Both the position numbers and the translations under genes were made by a program. From Serendipita indica DSM 11827 (taxonomy: Eukaryota; Basidiomycota; Agaricomycetes; Sebacinales; Serendipitaceae), in contig CAJVGD010000001.1 in the NCBI GenBank assembly GCA_910890315.1, positions 1,860,001 through 1,924,000 of the forward strand: DNA of 64,000 nucleotides, written 5' to 3'. Below the pieces are notes generated by a model that saw nothing but the letters and a program-made list of their open reading frames with translations, was not told where the DNA came from and did no database searches. Of the stretch, positions 55,019 through 64,000 are shown one piece after another. The first letter of the stretch is position 1. Each line of letters opens with the position of its first letter.

Positions 55019-57182
55019 CTACACTCCTCGCTCTGCGTTCCAGGCATTCGTAGCGCTCGGCGGAGGCCCATCGACCGCTTTGGGCTCCAGCTCATTCTTT
55101 TTGCTCTTCCAGTCATCTTCTCCGCCATGAGGATTCGTCAGTGTCGCGTCAGAGTCCGCCCGCCGAAGTCCCCTCGCACGGCTCCCTCCAGAGCTAGTAC
55201 TGGCGTTACGAGTATGTCTGCCTTGCTCTTCATCGCCCAGTGGTGCTAGTGAAGGGAAAGAGACTGGCTCAAACCCTTCGACGACATCAGGCGCCGCATG
55301 CAGATCATCAGAATCGCTCTCCTCGATGGGATGCCAATACTGAGGGAGTCCTCGACCAAAGCAAAAGATGCGCGCGAGAATGCCAATGATGAATGTCGTG
55401 ACTATAAAAACAAGCGAAGCCACCTGCATTGCAGCGAAAAATCTGCAGGGGATGAACAAATGAATGAATTAGACAAACGACATACGGTCTATGAGTGAAT
55501 GTCAACCTCCACGAGAGTGAAAAGCATTGCGATATCCAGTAGAGAATGAAGAGTAACGTCAGGAAGATCTTTGGAAGTTTAGCAAGTTTGTCTCCGGAAA
55601 AGACTAGAAACGCACAAAGAGCAACATCGATTTTCTAAGTTCACGTTGTACGGATATTGAACCCTGCGGGGTATAAATATTGTTGATCTAAGGCAATGAA
55701 GAGTACTCACCAGTATCACCCACGGGATGGTGACTCCGAGAGCGACGATTCCCAAAGCCTTGTACATTCCTCCAAGATGTGCTTTGCTGCCAAATGAGCC
55801 ATAGAAGAGCTGGTCGACCCAAAGTACGATGCCGGCCACAAGGAAGAAGACCGCAAGCTGAATGAAGAGCAGGTGCATAAGTGCCATTCGGTAGAGTCGC
55901 TCGATGAGGATCGAAGCGCCAATTCTTTTGAATGTGGTCCACCTGAAAGACTATCCACGAGTGAGTATAGAGTGGACAAATCCCTGGCGAGTATCTACCT
56001 GATAGAGCCGATAGGTGAAATACAGAAACCATACGAGGCCCAGAAAGTTCCAGCCAGTTAACAACAAGTAGGAGATGTTTTGCTGTTCGAAGTACTTTGG
56101 GAGAAAATCTTGTCCGTCACATGCGCCTACTCGTCCAAGATTGCCGTTGACAGAGTTTGGCAGACCGACTCCTTTGATGAGGCGGTCATACTGTGTCCGA
56201 AAGTTGTAAAAGTCGATGAGCTGAACCAAAGACCACGTAGCGACAGATACGTCTATGGATTATGTCAGTTTAGACTCGGTAGGTAAGTCGATATGTACAG
56301 CCAATGCACGCCGCGACGAGATGCGGGACAGAATCATTGACCAGCGCGGCGAATCCCAGTCCAAAGATCCATATCTGTACCAAAGTAAGCCAGGAACCTG
56401 ACAGGATTAATGGTAAACGCACCTGGAGTACAATCAAAGTCAGATTGTCTCTCTTGTCTTGAAGCAGTCTGTATGAACTTTAGTATCTGCGTGCATGGGA
56501 TGAGTAGGTACTGACACTTGCGTTGGCCACTTGAGGACGCGAAGGCACATCTCGCTCAAGTGGACCGTTCCAGAATCTCCAGCTTTGGCAAGCGTTCCAT
56601 TGTTCACTACGTTGTGATAAGTTAGGGAATAAAACTTAGAGCCGACTTACCATGCACCGAAATGACCTTTTGCGAGTGCAGCGACGATCCCTTTGGAGCA
56701 AACGTATCGGGGGAAGGCTCTGCGAGAAATCCAGATCGTAAACGAGGAAGTGCTAGATTAAGTGCGATGGGAGCTGGCCAGACAACCTTGCAAGTATTGT
56801 TGAGGATTTGCTCGTTGGTCTCGCACATCTTTACGACCCCTTTATCGAAATCGTACTGGGTGTACTCCAAATAGGACATATTCTGGGATGCGTATACGGT
56901 CTTGAGCGCATTACCGGCAGTGTAATTGCTATAAAAGATACGGCCAGTGAGGGTGACTTGCTGTCCTACGGTCAATAACGATGGTGTGCAAGTCAACGGA
57001 CACACCATTGAGCAATTGAGCAAGGTAATAACCACGAATAAAGCCTAGAGCACTTTGTGAGCATCGGCGCCGTCTTCATCCAATATCCCACGAACCGTCA
57101 GACGGGATTCTGAGATTCGTTGCCACTAAAGAAGAGTTAGAATGAGATGGAACAGAGGTAGATACATACTATGCTCGGCATG
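55019..57182 (-). CDS. Multi-pass membrane protein with N-terminal ectodomain and cytosolic tail (unknown)
   Basis: I recognise no family. The reconstructed N-terminus starts MPSI, spliced through two small introns to WQRISESRLT and ALFVVITLLNCSMVCPLTC, a signal-like hydrophobic stretch with Cys pairs. About 170 further residues look lumenal or extracellular, with N-glycosylation sequons (NYTA, NMSY, NNTC). Hydrophobic segments follow: IWIFGLGFAALVNDS, YLLLTGWNFLGLVWFLYFTY, LLFIQLAVFFLVAGIVLWV, GIVALGVTIPWVIL, IFLTLLFILYWISQCF and VASLVFIVTTFIIGILARIF. That is about six or seven helices. The last exon encodes a Ser/Asp-rich tail of about 120 residues (ESDSDDLHAAPDVVEG). A receptor-like topology is possible. 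Exon joins in the middle are approximate. Confidence 0.6.
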
Positions 57183-57552
57183 GATGTTGAATGACAGTTG
57201 GAATTGAATCAAATGGGGAAAATAATGTCGAAACGGTAAAAATTGGTGCAGGAACCGGCCAGCTGAGAAGAATGAAGATTAAAAGGGATAAAAGAAAGAC
57301 GAAAGAAAGTCGTGGTCGTCTCCAAAGGCCCACAATGGTTGCGAGAAATGAGAGCACAGCGCCCGTGAGGCAGTGAGCGGCACGCCGAGTTGTGAGAGAC
57401 TTGGTGAATGAATCTGATTGGAAGCCATCTGTTCATTTCAAGACTAGCGTTTTACTTGTTCACAATGTATAGTGGTGGTCGAGAGACAAGTTTACCTTGA
57501 ACCGCTCTACATTATTCGCCTCGTTTCTATAATCCTCGACGCTCGCTTCTAA
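57183..57552. other. Divergent intergenic region between two membrane-protein genes
   Basis: These 370 bases hold the upstream regions of the multi-pass gene (minus) and the single-pass gene (plus). There is an A/G-rich run near 57,260-57,310. I see no coding signal. Confidence 0.5.
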
Positions 57553-58333
57553 ATGCCCAGACAAACTAATACCGAAGTTCCTGCACAAGAGAGTACTCCA
57601 GTAATCCCAGATCCAACGCCAGAGCAAACAGTCGTGGATCCTAATCATGGGATGGCCAGTGCTGACAGTCAGCAGCCCATGTAAGCTTACTTGTCATATA
57701 ATCTATTAGGTATCAATTCAATCTTTCCACAGCATCAATTTGCCACAGGATTCCTCGTCGGCCCAGATTGTTCAGGACACGAGTACATTCTCCTCTTCCT
57801 CGGACACGTCTGTGACAATGGATCCTTCACAGACTATCACGACTGCAAGTCCTTCTCAGACCATGAGTATCCCCGCATCTCGAACTGGACTCATTCGCCC
57901 AACTGCATCCTCCACTTGGGAACGTCCTCCAGACCCAACTGTTCCGATCCAACCAGGTCTCATCACTGCATCCATCTTTGCTCTCTTTGGTCTACTTGCC
58001 CTCGGCCTCTGCCTCATCCGTCGTTGGCGTCGAAACCGAACTCGAGCCCGCACTCGTTCAGTGGTCAATCTTCTCAACCGTGTCAGAAACAATAGTGATC
58101 ATAGCTCGACCCGAAGCGCTCATGAAAAGGTTGGCCAAGGACGTGAGACACTGTACGACGTCGAATCTGCGCTCGAGAAGAATAGTTTCGACGGCCCAGA
58201 AGATCTCAAAGCGCCTGTAAAGGCCAAGATCCGTCCCACGAGCACGACTGGACTTAAAGAGGGTCCCATTTCGCTAGCGCCGGTCAATTTGGCCCACGCG
58301 CCTGCGAAATCGTCCCCCCTCCGCTCAGGGTGA
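57553..58333 (+). CDS. Single-pass membrane protein, Ser/Thr-rich ectodomain (unknown)
   Basis: The ATG at 57553 gives MPRQTNTEVPAQESTPVIPD. One intron follows near 57,680-57,730. About 120 Ser/Thr/Pro-rich residues precede a single helix (ITASIFALFGLLALGLCLI), which is capped by a strong stop-transfer run (RRWRRNRTRARTR). A cytosolic tail of about 90 residues ends SSPLRSG. There is no obvious signal peptide, so the topology relies on the internal helix. The layout resembles fungal wall-stress sensor-like or mucin-like proteins, but there is no Cys-rich WSC domain. Function unknown. Confidence 0.65.
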
Positions 58334-58629
58334 ACAGGGAAGTTTGTCGGTCTCGGGGATAGTCTTGCTATCACTCGTACATACTCATCAGAATGCAAGT
58401 TGTTGCTTGGATCGATATCAACTGATGGCATATGACGCCCATATGAGCCAAGGGGTTCGGCAGAATGGGGAAGATGGGGGGTCCCTAAGTCTTTAATAGA
58501 AATTTGTGTCAAGGAGCGTGTGGCTGGCGCGCAGTCCATCAGTTGTCACTTGTCTCCGTCCAGCACTGATCCCTTCCGCCGTTTAGCGCTTCGACGCCGC
58601 GTCGAGCGTCGTCAAATATTCCTAAAAAA

Positions 58630-60273
58630 ATGATGACCCCAATGCGCTACATCTGTCTCGTCTTCTTCGTTATTGTGAGCCCCCGTCGTCGCTGCTGCGG
58701 CCAGTGCCATTGATTGCTGAACTCTGTCCCTAGCTCAGGTAGAGTTCGCCCGACGACGTACAACGACAAAGAACTCAACGACGACATTTGTAGTCTACAC
58801 TTTATCATGACAGTCTCGCACGAGGAGTACGGCCGAGCCACCTCGTTCAGCAGTCTCAACAGCAAATGGCGAAACAAGCCAGAACCACCCCGTCCGAAGC
58901 CCGTGTTTGTCGACGAAGACGTGCGACCAGCCCCAGCACGCAAAGCGAACGCGACGTTTGTCATTCTGGCACGCAACGCTGATCTAAACGGCGTCATGGA
59001 GTCTATTCGCCAGCTTGAAGATCGTTTCAACCGCCACTACCATTATCCATACGTCTTTCTCAACGAGAAACCGTTCAGCGAAGAGTTCAAGAGGTCCGTC
59101 ATCGCTGGCTATTCCTGCCATGAAACCATTGTCGCTAATTTTGCCTGCCAAGATGGACCTCAAATCTAGCCTCGGGCACCGTAGAATACGGACTCATTCC
59201 AAAAAGTCACTGGGAACAACCGAGTCATATCAACGAGGAGCTTGCCAAGGCCGCCCGTGAAAAGATGGTCCAGGACCAGGTCATTTATGGAGGTATTCAA
59301 CTCTCTCCGACCGTCGGGTAATATCTAACGTTGATGATCTCCATAGGCTCTGTCGCGTAAAGTTCGAATTGTATCCAAGCACCAGAAATCGCTCATCATC
59401 AAACTAGGTATCGCAACATGTGTCGCTTCAATTCGGGTTACTTCTTCCGGCACCCACTTTTGCTCAAGTACCGATACTACTGGCGCGTCGAGTAGGTTAC
59501 GAGCGCGTTGCCGCCACGCGACGGCTGATCTTTCACCAGGCCGGGAATCAAGTACTTCTGCGACATGGACAACGACCCGTTCCTCTTTATGCAGGATAAC
59601 GATAAGGTCTATGGCTTTACTCTGTCGTTGTACGAGTACCAGCGAACAATCCCAACTCTGTGGGATGCCACGCGACGTAGGTCATAGCCTGCAATCTGAC
59701 CGTATTTGCTTATTCCTTGTGTAGAATTCATCAAAGAGAATCCGCAATATCTCCCCAAAGACAACGCCATGGCGTTTATCTCTGATGACGGTGGCCGAAA
59801 CTATAATCTCTGTCACTGTGAGTCGTTCTGACGTTCATGAGTTGGTGGTATACCTAAACTTTTGCAGTCTGGAGTAACTTTGAGATTGGAAACCTCGACT
59901 TTTGGCGGAGCGAAGCTTATACCAAGTATTTCGAGTACCTAGATCTGCGTGGTGGCTTTTACTATGAGCGATGGGGGGATGCGCCTGTCCACTCGCTAGG
60001 TGTGGCATTATTCGCGCGGAAAGATCAAATACACTTTTTCAAAGAAATTGGTGCGTTGTCCGCTTCCATCTTACTTTGCTTATACGACCTCAGGTTATCG
60101 ACACGAGCCGTTCCAACATTGTCCCCAAGGCGATACATGGATGAATGGAAAATGCTGGTGTGATCCAAAGGACACTTTCGACTATATTCCGTGCGTACTA
60201 TACTACCAGCTCTTGCTTTACTCATATTCTCCGTAGCTACTCCTGCACATACCGCTACGATAGAATGTTTTAA
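58630..60273 (+). CDS. GT15 alpha-1,2-mannosyltransferase (KRE2/KTR family), copy A
   Basis: This is a Golgi type II mannosyltransferase that extends O- and N-glycans. The ATG at 58630 gives a membrane anchor ([15 protein letters not shown]). A 19-base microexon (58,739-58,757) then appears to join to [20 protein letters not shown]; this reading is my inference and is the only one that keeps frame. The catalytic domain begins [15 protein letters not shown], with [47 protein letters not shown] and [18 protein letters not shown]. The family signature is [20 protein letters not shown]. It ends [15 protein letters not shown], then [11 protein letters not shown]. About eight introns. Tandem with copy B. 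Confidence 0.92.
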
Positions 60274-60751
60274 TCGATCATTTCGACCAAGTCACCTGTA
60301 CTTCGACGGATATGCATCCTCTGGACCCCCACATACACATCAAATGTAGACCTCTTATTTAGTGTCTATGCACATTGCTTCAACCTCACAAGCTACCTTC
60401 CACGAATTATAGCAAGGATGACGTGCTTCGATTTCTTCGACCGGCTTCCCTCAAGTAGGGCAGCTTGTCCTCACTCCCCTACGTTCACAGGAGAAATTTA
60501 AGAACCCAGCAACTTCTCTATTAGGTCTCCTGCAAGAGTCTATTATTACAAGGTCTCCGGGCTAGCCATCTAGCCCTGGCCGGCACAAGTGCTGCGGAGA
60601 ACGGCTTCTGCAGGCCTTCCTTCTCCGACTATTGCCTGACACCGTGGTGAGTGCGTGATCCCTTCGGGGAATGGAAGATTCCTTGTGGGGCATATGTGAA
60701 GCTGGCGGGCCGTTTGGACGTTTGTCCTTCTTTCTCTGTCGCATCTGCAAG
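60274..60751. other. Spacer between the two GT15 paralogs
   Basis: About 480 bases hold the 3' flank of copy A and the upstream region of copy B. An in-frame ATG at 60,671 could extend copy B by 27 residues. I see no other gene or repeat. Confidence 0.45.
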
Positions 60752-62473
60752 ATGGGCCGCGTTAGTCTCCCTAGAGCACTCCTGCTCGTTGTTTGCCTGG
60801 GTGTGAGTCGCAAATATATGCCTCTCATTGTGCTGGCTAACCAGGTCAAGTTGAGGTACAAATTTGTCCTTAGAAAGCCTCTTGTGCTGACGGCGACTCG
60901 AGCTTTCGTTTCTTGACTGCTTTCACTTATAGTAGCGCATGGAAGAACTTGTTGGAAATACTCTCGCGCAGAGTATGCGACCTTGGTACAAAAGCACCAC
61001 AAGAGCATACCTTCATCGCCAATCTCACAGAAACTAATATCTGGGCCGACTCGCTAGCGAACCAAGCATCGGCAACGCCCAAGGCCAACGCCACCTTTAT
61101 CTTCCTTGCGCGTAATTCGGAGCTCAAGGCGGTTGTAGAGTCAATACAGTACATGGAAGATCGATTCAACAAGAAGTTTCAATATCCCTATGTATTCCTC
61201 AACGATGAACCATTTACAGATGAATTCAAAGAGTGTGTATTGCGTAGAGAGATTGAATCGCGGAATAACGCTCATGATTATAGATGGACTTCGCAAATGG
61301 TCTCATCCAAAGCCGAATACGGTATCATTCCTCGAGAACATTGGCAACAGCCGGACTGGATCGACGAGGAAAGAGCAAAGGCTGGGCGCGACAAGATGGT
61401 AGACGAGAACATCATCTATGGCGGTATGTCGTCGTATCCAGAGATTATGGGTCTAAATATCCTAGGCTCTGTGTCCTACAGGAACATGTGTAGGTTCAAC
61501 AGCGGTGTAGGTCTGCACATATGCTCGGTCTACAAATCTAATACGACACAGTATTTCTTCCGTCATCCACTCATCCTGCCATATCGGTGGTACTGGAGAA
61601 TCGAGTGCGTATTCGGAGGCTTCGGATCTAATACTGAATCCACATAGACCTGGAGTCAAGTTTTACTGTGACATAGGTTATGATCCTTTCTTGTCTATGG
61701 AGGATAATAACCAGGTCTATGGTTTCAATATTGCGCTTTACGAGCTCGAGGAGACAATACCGACGCTCTGGAAAGCGACAAAAGGTACCGTCCAGTATCT
61801 GGCTGAGGTACCCTTCTAATTGTGTAGAATTCATCAGCAAACATCCACAGTACGTGGCCAGCGGCAACGCAATGGGGTTTCTATCTGAGGACGGCGGTCG
61901 AACATACAATCTCTGTCATTGTAGGTGTCATTGCCTTATTCAACCCCTTTGGCGTGACATATCTCCAGTCTGGAGCAACTTTGAAATTGCCGACATGGAA
62001 TTTTGGCGGGGCGAGGCCTACACTGCATACTTTGACTGGCTGGAATCCAAAGGCGGGTTTTATTACGAGGTACTTGAGCGTACGCACACACGATCTCATC
62101 TCATACCGGACAGCGATGGGGAGACGCACCCGTACATTCGATAGCTGCTTCACTATTTCTCAGGAAAGAGCAACTGCGGTTCTTCGACGAGATTGGGTAA
62201 GGCCCTGATTATATCCTATCCATACCCCACTCAACACGCTTAGGTATAAGCACGAAAGCTTCCAGCACTGGTCAGTTTTCTTGTCTCTCATCTTCAGGTC
62301 GATTAACATCTATCCAGTCCATCTGGCGATAGACACAAGCAAGGTCGATGCTCGTGCTCTCCTAAAGATGCGTTTGACTGGGACTAGCAAGTCATGATAC
62401 TTTCTCTCTGCTCAACTAACTATTGACTAGTTACTCGTGTCTGTGGGAATTTTCAAAGATGTTCCAAGATTAG
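60752..62473 (+). CDS. GT15 alpha-1,2-mannosyltransferase (KRE2/KTR family), copy B
   Basis: This is the tandem paralog of copy A. The start [17 protein letters not shown] is the membrane anchor. It joins through an 11-base microexon (60,845-60,855) to [15 protein letters not shown], an inferred path that mirrors copy A. The catalytic domain begins [15 protein letters not shown], with [31 protein letters not shown] and [20 protein letters not shown]. The family signature is [20 protein letters not shown]. The C-terminus reads [19 protein letters not shown]. If read straight on, a stop falls at 62,385-62,387. A GC-AG intron instead restores the family ending [14 protein letters not shown], with a stop at 62,473. 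An upstream in-frame ATG at 60,671 is an alternative start. Confidence 0.88.
62387..62430 (+). other. Probable GC-AG intron at the 3' end of GT15 copy B
   Basis: The donor is gcaagt and the acceptor is gactag; length is 44 bases. Removing it joins FDWD to YYSCLWEF, matching the Tyr-Ser-Cys ending conserved in KTR proteins and present in copy A (YSCTYRY). No GT donor can give the same join. Confidence 0.65.
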
Positions 62474-62583
62474 AACTTGCGTACAGTCGCCAGATAGCTC
62501 GTGTACGCACGGATTCCGCGCAAGGTTACGAGGGAAGATGCACGATTTCATACCATCTTGACCATAGTCAAGAATTTTGTATT

Positions 62584-64000
<1,417 letters not shown>

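Noticed and set aside
60274-60751. Possible tRNA, transposon remnant or extra gene between the GT15 copies
   Set aside because: I see no cloverleaf, terminal repeats, target-site duplication or coding bias.

Overview
The window is nuclear DNA of a filamentous basidiomycete, most likely an Agaricomycete. The evidence is dense intron-rich genes (introns mostly about 45-65 bases, GT..YAG), a spermidine synthase-saccharopine dehydrogenase fusion typical of basidiomycetes, a NACHT-WD40 STAND protein of the kind expanded in Agaricomycetes, and fungal-only genes (Zn2Cys6 regulator, SOG2, SEC66, KRE2/KTR mannosyltransferases). A Rhizoctonia/Cantharellales-like source is only a guess. I count 28 protein genes. 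The two at the window edges (RecQ helicase, RVB1) are cut off. I saw no rRNA, tRNA, CRISPR or recognisable transposon.

Layout. 1-8.3 kb: RecQ helicase, Zn2Cys6 regulator and a short-chain dehydrogenase, all on the minus strand. 9.0-13.6 kb: one NACHT-WD40 gene with 15 nearly uniform WD40 units, the most accessory-looking locus here. 13.7-18.3 kb: MCP1-like mitochondrial protein, ADA3/NGG1 (SAGA) and SF3B4/HSH49 (U2 snRNP), plus strand. 18.4-26.7 kb: ABCG transporter with an ectodomain, then a large NOT4 ubiquitin ligase with a polyglutamine run. 26.8-31.7 kb: NOC3 and SRP54. 31.9-36.5 kb: SOG2 and a proline-rich conserved protein. 36.8-42.5 kb: citrate synthase, SEC66 and the spermidine synthase-saccharopine reductase fusion. 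42.6-44.2 kb: a divergent pair of 40S ribosomal protein genes (uS8 and eS17). 44.3-51.6 kb: HCS1-type helicase and a USP7-type deubiquitinase. 52.0-54.9 kb: two tandem GFA-domain genes and ERG3. 55.0-58.3 kb: a multi-pass membrane protein with an ectodomain and a single-pass protein. 58.6-62.5 kb: two tandem GT15 mannosyltransferases. 62.6-64 kb: RVB1.

Most genes are single-copy housekeeping functions (chromatin, splicing, ribosome biogenesis, ER targeting, lysine/polyamine and sterol metabolism), often in close head-to-head pairs 69-205 bases apart. The points most worth a second look are: the NACHT protein with a possible HeLo/MLKL-like N-terminal helical domain and a near-identical WD40 array; a one-base frame break inside conserved SEC66 sequence that an automatic caller could hide with a false intron; and, in the two GT15 paralogs, 11- and 19-base microexons plus a GC-AG intron.
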